Positions 53,034-61,826 of a DNA stretch of 64,000 nucleotides are shown in pieces (positions within the stretch are counted from its first letter, which is position 1; each line of letters begins with the position of its first letter). The stretch is from positions 124,001 to 188,000 of the forward strand of contig CANLEE010000002.1 in the NCBI GenBank assembly GCA_947489585.1, in the 5' to 3' direction. This DNA comes from an uncultured Psychroserpens sp. GTDB taxonomy: Bacteria; Bacteroidota; Bacteroidia; Flavobacteriales; Flavobacteriaceae. The notes under the pieces were generated by a model. That model saw only the letters and a list, made by a program, of their open reading frames with translations, searched no databases and was not told the origin of the DNA. Both the position numbers and the translations under genes were made by a program.

Positions 53034-53037
53034 GATA

Positions 53038-53460
53038 TTAAAGTGTTATAGTTTGTGTTATTGATTTATTTTTTACTTCAAATTTTGCATCTTCCCATTT
53101 TGGTGGTCCCATAAACCCTCGTGCATTATTAGAACATCCATAATCTTCTTTTGGAATGCCTAAAAAATTACTATCCAATTTATTATTCTCATTTTCATCA
53201 TGAAATAATGAAATTGCATAAGTACCTGCTGGAATATCTTCAAAAGTTACTTCACAACTATTATTTTCAATCTTACTCATTGTTCCTTTAAATCCTTTAC
53301 CTAAAAACGAAGCTTCAGAATTATAAATTGAGACCAATACTTTTCCAGTGTTATTACTAAGGTTATTAATTTTAACCGTAATATCCTGACCTGTGCCGTC
53401 TTGAGCATTTAGTACTTGACTAAATACAATGAAAATGATAATTTTTATTAGTGTGTTCAT
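53038..53460 (-). CDS. DUF2141 exported protein
   Basis: 140 residues. A signal peptide (IIIFIVFSQVLNAQ) precedes a single DUF2141 beta domain: ITVKINNLSNNTGKVLVSIY, IPAGTYAISLFHDENENNKLD, and GFMGPPKWEDAKF. Function of the domain is unknown. First gene of the leftward LytS/LytTR group; the 197-bp region upstream to the hydrolase gene must hold the operon promoter, but I see no clear -7 box there. Confidence 0.88.
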   Translation of the reverse strand: MNTLIKIIIFIVFSQVLNAQDGTGQDITVKINNLSNNTGKVLVSIYNSEASFLGKGFKGTMSKIENNSCEVTFEDIPAGTYAISLFHDENENNKLDSNFLGIPKEDYGCSNNARGFMGPPKWEDAKFEVKNKSITQTITL

Positions 53461-53656
53461 AATACTATGTTTTATACTGAAACTATTTCAGCTTGATTGA
53501 TGAGACAAATATCTAACAGAAGTCAAGGTTTTTAAAAAGCGAATGACTGAACTGTAATTTTTTATGGATGAATTGTGAAATAAATTAAGAATTGAGTAAC
53601 TAATTTGAAAACTTGACTACTAATCAACTATCTACTCTAATACAAAAATCAATACA

Positions 53657-55450
53657 ATGAAAAAATTAGCTTTACTCGCATTAGGTGTTTTTATAACCTT
53701 TTCTATTAATGCACAAGACAAACGACTTAAAGGAATCGAAAAAGAATTAAATAAAATTCTAGAAACTACAAAAGCAGCGAGTTTCGCAGTCGCCGTTGTT
53801 GAAGGTGATAAACTTATTTATGCTAAAGGTTTTGGTTATAGCGATTACGAAAATAAGGTTCCTGCAGATGCCAATACATTATATGCTATTGGTTCTTCCT
53901 CAAAAGCATTTACGTCGTCTGTTTTAGGACTATTACGTGCTGATGATAAACTATCGTTTGATGATAACCCAAGACAGCATATTCCTGAATTGGAGTTTTA
54001 TAATGATGATATGAATAACAATTTAATTATCAAAGACCTTATGCGTCATAGTACAGGTTTACCTAGACATGATGGATCGTGGTATTATTTCCCAACACAT
54101 AATAAAGATTCTCTTTTAATGCGTGTAAAATACCAAGAACCTTTTACAGGAATAAGGCAACAGTGGTATTATAATAACTTTGGATTTTTAGCTCAAGGTG
54201 TTATTGCCGAGCGAATCACTGGAAAAAGTTGGGAAGACAATATCAATGATTATTTTTTCAAACCATTAGGTATGAACAGATCTAATGCAACAATTGCTGA
54301 AATGAAATCGAGTTCCAATGCAGCTTTTGGTTACGAACTAAAAGAGGATGTTATCAAAAAAATGGACTATTATGATATTGCTGGAATGTCGCCTGCAGGA
54401 AGTATCAACAGTAGTGTAAATGATATGTCAAAATGGTTAATCACATGGATTAATGATGGAAAATATAAAGGCGAAGAAATTATTCCTGCTAACTATATTG
54501 ATGAAGCCCTAAGCTCTCAAATGGTTGTAGGAGCAAATACGCCTGATGATGAATTTCCAGATATTCATTTTGCAAATTATGGTTATGGTTGGTTTTTACA
54601 GTCTTTCAAAGGGCACTATCGTGTTGAGCATGGAGGAAACATTAACGGATTCTCTGCAAATGTAGCTTTCTTTCCAAGTGACAAAGTAGGTATTGTAGTA
54701 TTAACCAATCAAAACGGATCTGCTGTACCTTCTTTAGTAAGAAATACAATTGCAGACCGAATGCTTGGTGAAGAAGAATCTGATTGGGTTGGACGTTATG
54801 AAAAAAGGCTAGAAAAAAACAAAAAAACTCAAGAAGAGATTAAAGAAGATTCTGAAAGTTCTAATGTAAAAAACACAACACCTTCACATATCAATTTAGA
54901 TTATACAGGTAGTTATTCTCATGGAGGTTATGGAACATTTGAAATCACTTCAAAAAGTGATTCATTATTTACAAAAGTTAATAATGATGACATCTATTTA
55001 CATCATTATCATTATGATGTATTTGAACTTGTAGATGTAGTAGACAATAAAATAGACACAACACAATATGGAAATTCAATAAAAGTAACATTTCTCACTA
55101 ATGACGCAGGTGACATTTCTGGAGCTAAAATGAAGATAGAACCTACTGTAGATGCTGTTGTATTTAAACGCACACCTAATACAATTGATGTAGATACTAA
55201 AACTCTAGATTTATATACTGGAGAGTATGATATCTCAGGAACAGAAATAAAAGTATACACCAAAAAAGATGTGCTTTACATATTTGTAAAAGGGCAACCA
55301 GAATATGAACAAATACCTACGGCTAAACATAAATTTTCATTTAAGACTTTAGAAGGTTTTAAAATTGAATTTTTAGAATCTGAAGATGGTTCTATAAACC
55401 AAATAAAAATGATTCAACCCAATGGTACCTTTGTAGCTAATCGCAAATAA
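53657..55450 (+). CDS. Beta-lactamase-fold serine hydrolase, exported
   Basis: 597 residues. Signal peptide (ALGVFITFSINAQ). The class C beta-lactamase/esterase domain (about 25-370) has S80-x-x-K83 (SSSK), YNNFGF (Y-x-N) and HGGNINGFSA (the KTG-equivalent H-x-G). The C-terminal 200 residues form DUF3471-like beta modules (LDYTGSYSHGGYGTFEI and LDLYTGEYDISGTEI). Such proteins are D-amino-acid or peptidoglycan-related peptidases or esterases; the substrate is not known. Resistance to beta-lactams should not be assumed. Confidence 0.9.
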   Translation: MKKLALLALGVFITFSINAQDKRLKGIEKELNKILETTKAASFAVAVVEGDKLIYAKGFGYSDYENKVPADANTLYAIGSSSKAFTSSVLGLLRADDKLSFDDNPRQHIPELEFYNDDMNNNLIIKDLMRHSTGLPRHDGSWYYFPTHNKDSLLMRVKYQEPFTGIRQQWYYNNFGFLAQGVIAERITGKSWEDNINDYFFKPLGMNRSNATIAEMKSSSNAAFGYELKEDVIKKMDYYDIAGMSPAGSINSSVNDMSKWLITWINDGKYKGEEIIPANYIDEALSSQMVVGANTPDDEFPDIHFANYGYGWFLQSFKGHYRVEHGGNINGFSANVAFFPSDKVGIVVLTNQNGSAVPSLVRNTIADRMLGEEESDWVGRYEKRLEKNKKTQEEIKEDSESSNVKNTTPSHINLDYTGSYSHGGYGTFEITSKSDSLFTKVNNDDIYLHHYHYDVFELVDVVDNKIDTTQYGNSIKVTFLTNDAGDISGAKMKIEPTVDAVVFKRTPNTIDVDTKTLDLYTGEYDISGTEIKVYTKKDVLYIFVKGQPEYEQIPTAKHKFSFKTLEGFKIEFLESEDGSINQIKMIQPNGTFVANRK

Positions 55451-55506
55451 ATTAGGTTAGATAATACAATGGTGCGCTTTGCGTTCTATTTATATCTAAA
55501 AACACC

Positions 55507-55887
55507 ATGAAAAGAGTAGGTATTGGTATTATATTAGTTGTTGCATTTTTTGGAATGCTATATGGAGGTCTACATCTCTATGGATGGTATATCTTTAATA
55601 CACAATCATGCAGTAGTTTTAATATAGACAATATCGAATTGAGAACTGGTGTTGATATTCCTAAAGTGAGTTCAACAGATTGTATATGTAATGACAATAC
55701 TAAAATTTCAAAATTTATAATTGATACTGATAATGTCGATTTAGATTATTATATCTCAAGAAATGATTTCACACTAGTTGAAGGTTTATACATCAAAGAA
55801 AATGACAACAAGAATTCGACCTATAAAGTAATTCTTAATATAAACACAGCTGAATTAACCGTTAATTTGACTTATAAAAATAATTAG
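55507..55887 (+). CDS. Small single-helix membrane or secreted protein, unknown
   Basis: 126 residues. A hydrophobic N-terminus (IGIILVVAFFGMLYGGLHLYGWYI) serves as anchor or signal, then a polar domain with three cysteines (QSCSSFNID, STDCICND). No family recognised. It lies 56 bp after the serine hydrolase and before a strong terminator, so it may be the second gene of that transcript. Confidence 0.7.
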   Translation: MKRVGIGIILVVAFFGMLYGGLHLYGWYIFNTQSCSSFNIDNIELRTGVDIPKVSSTDCICNDNTKISKFIIDTDNVDLDYYISRNDFTLVEGLYIKENDNKNSTYKVILNINTAELTVNLTYKNN

Positions 55888-55909
55888 TGAACTCTAAAAA
55901 TTGCCTATA

Positions 55910-55940
55910 AAAAAAGCACCAATTTAATTGGTGCTTTTTT
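55910..55940. terminator. Bidirectional terminator
   Basis: AAAAAAGCACCAAT, loop TTA, ATTGGTGCTTTTTT: a perfect 14-bp stem including the A and T runs. It separates the convergent small gene at 55507 and the immunophilin gene. Confidence 0.9.
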
Positions 55941-55960
55941 ATTTATATAGGTGTTATAAT

Positions 55961-56893
55961 CTATTTCACATCCATCAACTCAACATCAAATACTAAAGTC
56001 GCATTTGGTGGAATCACGCCTCCAGCTCCAGCAGCACCATAACCTAAGTCGCTCGGAATTACCAAACGAGCTTTATCTCCTACGTTTAATAAACAAATCC
56101 CTTCATCCCAACCTGGTATTACTTGACCAACACCAACTTGAAAATCTAAAGGTGCATTTCTTTTGTATGATGAATCAAAAACAGTTCCGTCTGCTAGTTG
56201 ACCTTTATAGTGCACAGATACCATTTTACCTGCTTCAGCAGCTTTGCCATCTCCTTTTTGAATAATTTGGTAACGCAAACCACTTTTCGTTTCTTCAAAT
56301 CCAGAGGCGAGTTTATCTAATTCAGCTCGTGCAGCTTCACGCTCAGCCTCAATACGTTTTTCTCTAGCGCCTTCAAATGTTCTAAACGCTTCTACAGCAT
56401 TAAAACTTTCAGCGTCTCCTCCAACTCTTACAATTTCTAACGTTTTGATAGCATCCTCTTGAGCTATGGCATCAACAACATCTTGACCTTCGATGACTTT
56501 TCCGAAAACTGTATGATTATTATCTAACCATGGTGTTTCAACATGCGTGATAAAAAACTGGCTTCCATTAGTTCCTGGTCCAGCGTTTGCCATAGACAAT
56601 ACACCTGGAGCATCGTGTTTTAAATCTGGATGAAATTCATCATCAAATTTATAACCTGGATTTCCTGTTCCTGTTCCTTGAGGACATCCACCTTGAATCA
56701 TAAAATCTGGAATCACTCTATGGAATTTTAATCCGTCATAGTATGGTGTTCCTTGTGGCTTCACTGCATTTTCTAAATCCCCTTCAGCTAATGCTACGAA
56801 ATTACCTACTGTTCCTGGTGTTTTCTGAAATTCTAAAGCGACCAAAATTTCGCCTTTTGTTGTATTAAATTTTGCGTATAAACCGTCTTGCAT
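55961..56893 (-). CDS. Dual immunophilin: cyclophilin-FKBP fusion peptidyl-prolyl isomerase
   Basis: 310 residues. The N-terminal half (about 1-165) is a cyclophilin: [33 protein letters not shown], and [12 protein letters not shown], all with the expected catalytic Arg, Gln and Phe. A charged helical linker (about 170-200, [19 protein letters not shown]) joins a C-terminal FKBP ([44 protein letters not shown]). No signal peptide, so cytoplasmic. Known in Flavobacterium as the cyclophilin-FKBP type (CFBP). It catalyses prolyl isomerisation in protein folding. On the minus strand a -7 element TATCTTTG lies at 56917-56924. Confidence 0.94.
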   Translation of the reverse strand: MQDGLYAKFNTTKGEILVALEFQKTPGTVGNFVALAEGDLENAVKPQGTPYYDGLKFHRVIPDFMIQGGCPQGTGTGNPGYKFDDEFHPDLKHDAPGVLSMANAGPGTNGSQFFITHVETPWLDNNHTVFGKVIEGQDVVDAIAQEDAIKTLEIVRVGGDAESFNAVEAFRTFEGAREKRIEAEREAARAELDKLASGFEETKSGLRYQIIQKGDGKAAEAGKMVSVHYKGQLADGTVFDSSYKRNAPLDFQVGVGQVIPGWDEGICLLNVGDKARLVIPSDLGYGAAGAGGVIPPNATLVFDVELMDVK

Positions 56894-56953
56894 CGTGTTT
56901 TATTTTAATTGAGGTGCAAAGATAACAAACTCTATTAGAAGAGTGAAGCTCGA

Positions 56954-56985
56954 TTTGGAATTTGCGTAACATAAAGTTAGCTTTA
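56954..56985 (+). promoter_or_regulatory. Promoter of the 57003 gene
   Basis: TTTG at 56954-56957, 20 bp, then TAGCTTTA at 56978-56985: a good match to the Bacteroidota -33/-7 pair. The start codon is 17 bp downstream. Confidence 0.65.
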
Positions 56986-57002
56986 CCAAAAATAAAGTCA
57001 CT

Positions 57003-57446
57003 ATGAGTTTTATTACCAAATTAAAATCAGCTTTAGGAAATTCTAAAAAAGAAGCCACGTCACCTAATTCTGATACATTAGAATCAATTATGGCTGCCAT
57101 TGAGCATGAACCATTTGCACTCTCTGAAGATAATGTTTTATACGCTGGATTAAACGAGCTTGGTGGTTATTATTCTTTTCAAACTGTTATTTGTGGTGCC
57201 TTTAAAATAAAAACAAAAAAAGGAGGACATCTTACTATTAAAAGTGAAAATTCAACTTTAGAGTTAGATTCTGAGTCTGTAGAGTTTGAATCAGATCCTA
57301 CTGATGTAAAAGGTAGACATATTACAAAAATCGATTTTCAGATTGACGAAAAAGATGCTGCCAAAATAAATCCTGAAACAATTGATGAATTAATACTGAA
57401 ATGCAAAACCTATGATATTAGTTTTACACCGGTAGAAAAAAAGTAA
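57003..57446 (+). CDS. Cytoplasmic protein of unknown function
   Basis: 147 residues with a short helical N-terminus (FITKLKSALGNSKKEA) and a beta-rich body (GGHLTIKSENSTLELDSESVEFESD, HITKIDFQIDEKDAAKI). No signal, helix bundle or recognisable motif. It has its own promoter and stands between the immunophilin and marR genes, converging on marR. Confidence 0.65.
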   Translation: MSFITKLKSALGNSKKEATSPNSDTLESIMAAIEHEPFALSEDNVLYAGLNELGGYYSFQTVICGAFKIKTKKGGHLTIKSENSTLELDSESVEFESDPTDVKGRHITKIDFQIDEKDAAKINPETIDELILKCKTYDISFTPVEKK

Positions 57447-57458
57447 TCTCATACTTAT

Positions 57459-58067
57459 TTATATAGTTTCTTCAAATTCGGGACAATCTAATCTTATATC
57501 TTTATTTAATAACTCTTTTTCAAGAAGATTACAATAGTCTGACATTTCGTTTTTTTGGTAAAACTTACATCCAAAACAGGTTCTTTGTACTGTTAACACT
57601 CCATTTTTATTGAGTTTATAAATGAGTTCACTAAGCGTACTAAATAGGCTTTCTAAATCGGTAGAATCAAAATTATCGATTTGAGATTTAAGTGGATTTG
57701 CAAAATCATGAACTTCAGAAACAATCTTTTTTCCAGAAGGTGATAACTGAATATTATATCTACGATTATCTGCAGATGAATAGACCTTGACAATTAATTT
57801 CTTTTTATCTAGAATTTTAATCGCATCACTTACAGTAGGTTTCGTAACATTAAATTCTTTTGCCAAATGACTCACATTACACAATTCTTCTTTGTGAAAT
57901 GTAATAAACACCAAAATCTGAATTTGAATTGGGCTCAATCCAACGATTTTTGATTTTTCCCAAAGCAAAATTTTAAACACTTCAGAAATACGCTCAAGAC
58001 CTGTTACAATCTTGCTCGATAAATCTTTCTGTTGTTGATCTGGATTAAAAATACTGTTATCTTTCAT
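57459..58067 (-). CDS. MarR-family regulator with C-terminal cysteine motif
   Basis: 202 residues from the ATG at 58067. An in-frame ATG at 58106 is rejected because the -7 element and operator overlap that codon. The winged helix spans about 55-130 (LAKEFNVTKPTVSDAIKIL, then SADNRRYNIQLSPSGKKI). The tail has C-x2-C-x11-C-x15-C (TCFGCKFYQ, DYCNLL, LDCPEF), suited to a zinc or Fe-S site or a thiol switch. It probably represses its own promoter and the thiol-protein genes beside it; redox sensing is inferred. Confidence 0.88.
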   Translation of the reverse strand: MKDNSIFNPDQQQKDLSSKIVTGLERISEVFKILLWEKSKIVGLSPIQIQILVFITFHKEELCNVSHLAKEFNVTKPTVSDAIKILDKKKLIVKVYSSADNRRYNIQLSPSGKKIVSEVHDFANPLKSQIDNFDSTDLESLFSTLSELIYKLNKNGVLTVQRTCFGCKFYQKNEMSDYCNLLEKELLNKDIRLDCPEFEETI

Positions 58068-58073
58068 AAAAAT

Positions 58074-58111
58074 GTCCCGCTTTACTTGCGGGACAAAGTT
58101 AGTCATCCTAA
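58074..58111 (-). promoter_or_regulatory. marR promoter with operator and inverted repeat
   Basis: On the minus strand the -7 element TAACTTTG is at 58094-58101. The plus strand reads TTAGTCATCCTAA at 58099-58111, 11 of 13 positions matching the operator TTAGGAATCCTAA at 59140. Directly downstream is a perfect 7-bp inverted repeat GTCCCGC/GCGGGAC (58074-58080 and 58088-58094) with a 7-base spacer, of unknown role. Confidence 0.65.
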
Positions 58112-58116
58112 TTAAA

Positions 58117-58380
58117 TTAATTACAATTTTCCATTTCTAGAATAAAATAGCCTTTTTCTAGAATAGCTTCTTCAACTTCTTGTGTAGCATATTCCATATG
58201 ACATAGGCGACATTCTTTAGTAGAAACTACTGCATTATGAATAGACTTATGTCTTAAATACTCATTTCCGAACCTAAAAATGATAGTTTCATCAGTGACA
58301 TCACTTGGTACAAGAATGTCAAAATGCATCACATTTCCATCATCACGTTTTACGTAGGTATCCCAAACTGAAACTTTCAT
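58117..58380 (-). CDS. DUF2024 family protein
   Basis: 87 residues covering the whole DUF2024 domain: KVSVWDTYVKRDDGNVMHFDILVP, then ECRLCHMEYATQEVEEAILEKGYFI. The CRLCH motif provides a possible thiol pair. Cytoplasmic, function unknown. Its ATG overlaps the stop of the preceding gene (TAATG), so translation is coupled. Confidence 0.9.
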   Translation of the reverse strand: MKVSVWDTYVKRDDGNVMHFDILVPSDVTDETIIFRFGNEYLRHKSIHNAVVSTKECRLCHMEYATQEVEEAILEKGYFILEMENCN

Positions 58381-59102
58381 TATTGCTTTACTTTATATGG
58401 TAATGATAAATCTCCACTGGCTACACTAAACACTTCATAAACACCTAACATTGGTAAACTTTCATCGCTAGTATTTACTTTCATAAAAGCTGTAACACCG
58501 TCATAGTTAAAATTAGTTTTATAATTAATTCTATAATCAGGCACCACAACTTTAATGGTGTTTTTGTTAGCAGTTACTGGATAGCCAGGAGAATCCATAT
58601 ACATAGGCATTCCAGGATTTGTTGGTGGTAACACAACCGTTTTATCTGCTTTTTTGAATTGTTTTACAGATAATCCTCCAGCTACACGTTTGTCTTCGTG
58701 CAAAATGACCCAATGTGGATGCCAAATAAGGCCATCATTATCGAAAATATTATCGCTATTTTCATCCCATAATGGAGTGTCATCAAAATCGGGATGCGAT
58801 GTTAATGCCAATGCTACAATGCCATTAGTTTGGTTAAAGCCAACATCTATTGGTTTTAACGTTGTTGGAAATACGTAGCCTAATACTGGAGCTCCATCTA
58901 ACTGACCTACTTTTACTGGTGTTGTTTGTGCGGCCTTACCTACAACAGAAATCTCCCAAATGCTTATGCCTAAATTTGGTTGATGTATAACATTGACAGC
59001 TTTAATATTGAAATCTTCATTATTATATGGGTTGTCTTGAGCACAAGACACTGTTGTTCCAAGAACGAATACTGTGGATATTAATAGAATTATTGTTTTC
59101 AT
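58380..59102 (-). CDS. Exported protein of unknown function
   Basis: 240 residues. A signal peptide ends near TVSCAQDN; either type I cleavage after Ala or a non-standard lipobox is possible. The body is beta-rich with HPHWVILHEDKR and a conserved-looking AALTSHPDFDD-like region, and ends SLPYKVKQ. No family recognised. A MarR-type operator lies 38-50 bp before its start, and it is coupled to DUF2024, so it is likely in the MarR regulon. Confidence 0.7.
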   Translation of the reverse strand: MKTIILLISTVFVLGTTVSCAQDNPYNNEDFNIKAVNVIHQPNLGISIWEISVVGKAAQTTPVKVGQLDGAPVLGYVFPTTLKPIDVGFNQTNGIVALALTSHPDFDDTPLWDENSDNIFDNDGLIWHPHWVILHEDKRVAGGLSVKQFKKADKTVVLPPTNPGMPMYMDSPGYPVTANKNTIKVVVPDYRINYKTNFNYDGVTAFMKVNTSDESLPMLGVYEVFSVASGDLSLPYKVKQ

Positions 59103-59120
59103 ATTGTTGTTGATTTTGAA

Positions 59121-59155
59121 TAGTTAGGACTCTTTTAAATTAGGAATCCTAACTA
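59121..59155 (-). promoter_or_regulatory. MarR-type operator with an added half-site
   Basis: TTAGGAATCCTAA at 59140-59152 is a perfect 13-bp palindrome. The arms TAGTTAGGA (59121-59129) and TCCTAACTA (59147-59155) are also inverted copies of each other around it. It lies between the thioredoxin-fold gene and the 59102 gene. Confidence 0.65.
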
Positions 59156-59169
59156 TATGAATTAAAAAA

Positions 59170-59403
59170 TTAACCTTTTACATCTGCCATAGAAGCTCCA
59201 AAGTTAATGTGCAACGTGTTTCCATTTGGCGTTACTAAAGCTGGAACAGATTCTACTCCTGCACGCTCAGCTTCTTGGATTCGCGATCGATCTTCACCAA
59301 TATTGACGATTTCAACATTATTGGCACCTACCAAATTGATAATGTCATGTTCAGCACTGATACATACCGAACAGCCCGCGTGATAAAAAATTGATTTACT
59401 CAT
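59170..59403 (-). CDS. Thioredoxin-fold/glutaredoxin-like protein
   Basis: 77 residues. The active-site motif is C-x2-C (HAGCSVCISAE) at 10-13, preceded by a beta strand. The cis-Pro region is GVESVPALVTPNG. Cytoplasmic. It belongs to the small glutaredoxin/thioredoxin family and would act in thiol-disulfide exchange. It is the first gene of the cluster leading to DUF2024, under the third MarR-type operator. Confidence 0.82.
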   Translation of the reverse strand: MSKSIFYHAGCSVCISAEHDIINLVGANNVEIVNIGEDRSRIQEAERAGVESVPALVTPNGNTLHINFGASMADVKG

Positions 59404-59442
59404 ACTACTATTATATTTTTATGTTCTTGCATTATTGCAATA

Positions 59443-59467
59443 CAAATATAGTAAGGATTCCTAACTA
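59443..59467 (-). promoter_or_regulatory. Thioredoxin-fold gene promoter with MarR-type operator
   Basis: On the minus strand the -7 element is TATATTTG (59443-59450). It is overlapped by the 19-bp palindrome TAGTTAGGAATCCTTACTA (59449-59467), 8 of 9 arm pairs matched and the same core as at 59140. The position is right for a repressor. Confidence 0.7.
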
Positions 59468-59538
59468 TTTTAATTATTTAACATATATTTTACTTTTTTT
59501 TGGCCTTCTATGATTTTAGAATGTTCAAAATTAAATAG

Positions 59539-61740
59539 CTAGTTAGCTACTTCACTGATAAACTTAATACGATACAAACGAAGTTCTTCGTCATCATAAT
59601 CGCCATCAAACTCTTCAATAGCTGCATCTATTTTATCAGTTTCTGACTCCATAAAATACTCATGAATTTCTTCTTGCTGATCTTCATCTAAAACATCATC
59701 TAACCAATAGTTGATATTGAGTTTTGTTCCAGAATAAACTATAGCTTCCATTTCTTTTATAAAATCTGGCATAGACATGCCTTTAGAAGATGCAATATCA
59801 GTGAGTGGTAATTTACGATCTACATTTTGAATAATATATAACTTGATGGCAGAATTAGACCCTGTGCTTTTTACAACGAAATCATCAGGTCTAACAATGT
59901 CATTATCATCAACATATTGTGCAATTAAATCAACAAAGTCATTACCATATTTTTTAGCTTTTCCATCACCTACACCATGCACATTGCTCATTTCTTCAAT
60001 GGTAATAGGATATTTCAAAGCCATATCCTCTAATGAAGGGTCTTGAAAAATCACAAATGGCGGCACACCCAAACTTTTAGCATTTCGTTTTCGCAAGTCT
60101 TTCAACATTTTCATTAGGGTTTCATCTGCAACACCTCCTCCGCCTTTGGCAGCAGTTACGATACCATCATCGCTTCCTTCATCAAAAACGTGATCTTCGG
60201 TCATCATAAATGATTTTGGTGATTTTATAAATTCATGACCTTCTTCGGATAGTCTTAACACTCCATAAGTCTCAATATCTTTTTTAAGATAACCTGCTAC
60301 TAATATTTGACGAATTAGAGCCATCCAATATCGCCTGTCACGATCTTTTCCTATACCAAAAAATGGCTGTGCATCTGTTTTATGAGAAGAAATTAATGCA
60401 TTGGTTTGACCAATTAAAACTTGTACTAAATCTTTTGATTTATATTTTTCATTCGTTTTTTGGACAGTTTCTATCAAAGTCACTGCTTCTTTTTGGGCTT
60501 CATGTTGTTTTTTTGGATTACGAACATTATCATCCATATCACCACCTTCACCAGTTGCGTTATCAAACTCTTCTCCAAAATAATGAAGAATAAACTTTCG
60601 CCTAGATACAGACGTTTCAGCAAAAGCAACCACTTCCTGTAATAAAGCATGACCAATTTCTTGTTCGGCCACAGGTTTTCCAGACATAAATTTTTCTAAC
60701 TTTTCAATATCTTTATAAGCATAATAAGCTAAACAATGACCTTCTCCTCCATCTCGTCCTGCACGACCAGTTTCTTGATAATAACTTTCTATACTTTTTG
60801 GGATATCGTGATGAATCACAAAGCGAACATCTGGTTTGTCGATTCCCATTCCGAAAGCAATCGTCGCCACAACAACATCACAATCTTCCATTAAGAACAT
60901 ATCCTGATGCTTTACTCTAGTTTTAGGATCTAAACCAGCATGATATGGTACAGCTTTGACACCATTAACTTGTAACACTTGGGCTAATTCTTCAACACGT
61001 TTTCTACTTAAACAATATACAATACCTGACTTACCTTCATTCTTTTTCACAAAACGTATGATATCTGCATCAACATTTTTTGTTTTAGGGCGAATTTCAT
61101 AATATAAATTCGGTCTATTAAATGACGCTTTAAAAGTTTTAGCATTTTGAATATCTAAACTTTTTAAAATATCTTCTTGAACCTTAGGTGTAGCTGTTGC
61201 TGTCAATCCAATAATTGGAATATTATCACCAATACGCTTTATAATATGCCTAAGGTTTCGGTATTCTGGTCTAAAATCATGTCCCCATTCACTAATACAG
61301 TGTGCTTCATCTACTGCCATAAAAGTAATTGTGACCGATCTTAAAAATTCGACATGTTCTTCTTTAGTAAGTGACTCTGGAGCTACATAAAGTAATTTAG
61401 TAACACCATTAAGGATATCTTCTTTGACACGTTTGACTTCAGTTTTGTTAAGTGAAGAGTTTAAAACATGGGCAACACCTTCTTCATTAGAGACGCCTCT
61501 AATAGCATCAACTTGGTTTTTCATTAAGGCAATTAATGGAGAAACTATAATTGCAGTGCCCTCCTTTATTAATGCTGGAAGCTGATAACACAGTGATTTT
61601 CCGCCTCCTGTAGGCATAATAACAAATACATCCTCACCTGCAACAACACTTTTTATAACACTTTCCTGAAGTCCTTTGAATTGAGAAAAGCCGAAGTATT
61701 GTTTGAGTGCAGAATGTATATCAATTTCTTTTATACTCAT
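59539..61740 (-). CDS. recQ: ATP-dependent DNA helicase RecQ
   Basis: 733 residues, the usual long bacteroidal RecQ. Walker A TGGGKS with K48, DEAH box (AVDEAHCISEWGHDF), motif VI (YYQETGRAGRDG), then a zinc-less RQC-like region, an HRDC domain (about 550-620, KMLKDLRKRNAKSLGVPPF) and an acidic C-terminal tail. It unwinds DNA 3'-5' in recombination repair. Divergent from kdsD, with its own promoter. Confidence 0.93.
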   Translation of the reverse strand: MSIKEIDIHSALKQYFGFSQFKGLQESVIKSVVAGEDVFVIMPTGGGKSLCYQLPALIKEGTAIIVSPLIALMKNQVDAIRGVSNEEGVAHVLNSSLNKTEVKRVKEDILNGVTKLLYVAPESLTKEEHVEFLRSVTITFMAVDEAHCISEWGHDFRPEYRNLRHIIKRIGDNIPIIGLTATATPKVQEDILKSLDIQNAKTFKASFNRPNLYYEIRPKTKNVDADIIRFVKKNEGKSGIVYCLSRKRVEELAQVLQVNGVKAVPYHAGLDPKTRVKHQDMFLMEDCDVVVATIAFGMGIDKPDVRFVIHHDIPKSIESYYQETGRAGRDGGEGHCLAYYAYKDIEKLEKFMSGKPVAEQEIGHALLQEVVAFAETSVSRRKFILHYFGEEFDNATGEGGDMDDNVRNPKKQHEAQKEAVTLIETVQKTNEKYKSKDLVQVLIGQTNALISSHKTDAQPFFGIGKDRDRRYWMALIRQILVAGYLKKDIETYGVLRLSEEGHEFIKSPKSFMMTEDHVFDEGSDDGIVTAAKGGGGVADETLMKMLKDLRKRNAKSLGVPPFVIFQDPSLEDMALKYPITIEEMSNVHGVGDGKAKKYGNDFVDLIAQYVDDNDIVRPDDFVVKSTGSNSAIKLYIIQNVDRKLPLTDIASSKGMSMPDFIKEMEAIVYSGTKLNINYWLDDVLDEDQQEEIHEYFMESETDKIDAAIEEFDGDYDDEELRLYRIKFISEVAN

Positions 61741-61778
61741 TAATCCCTATTAGTATTTTTGATACATTTGCATAAACC

Positions 61779-61809
61779 TAAAGATAACAATTTCTTTATA
61801 CCCATCAAA
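61779..61809 (-). promoter_or_regulatory. recQ promoter
   Basis: On the minus strand TTTG (61806-61809), 19 bp, TATCTTTA (61779-61786): a good Bacteroidota -33/-7 pair, 39 bp from the recQ ATG. Confidence 0.7.
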
Positions 61810-61826
61810 CTCAAAAAAAATTAATT

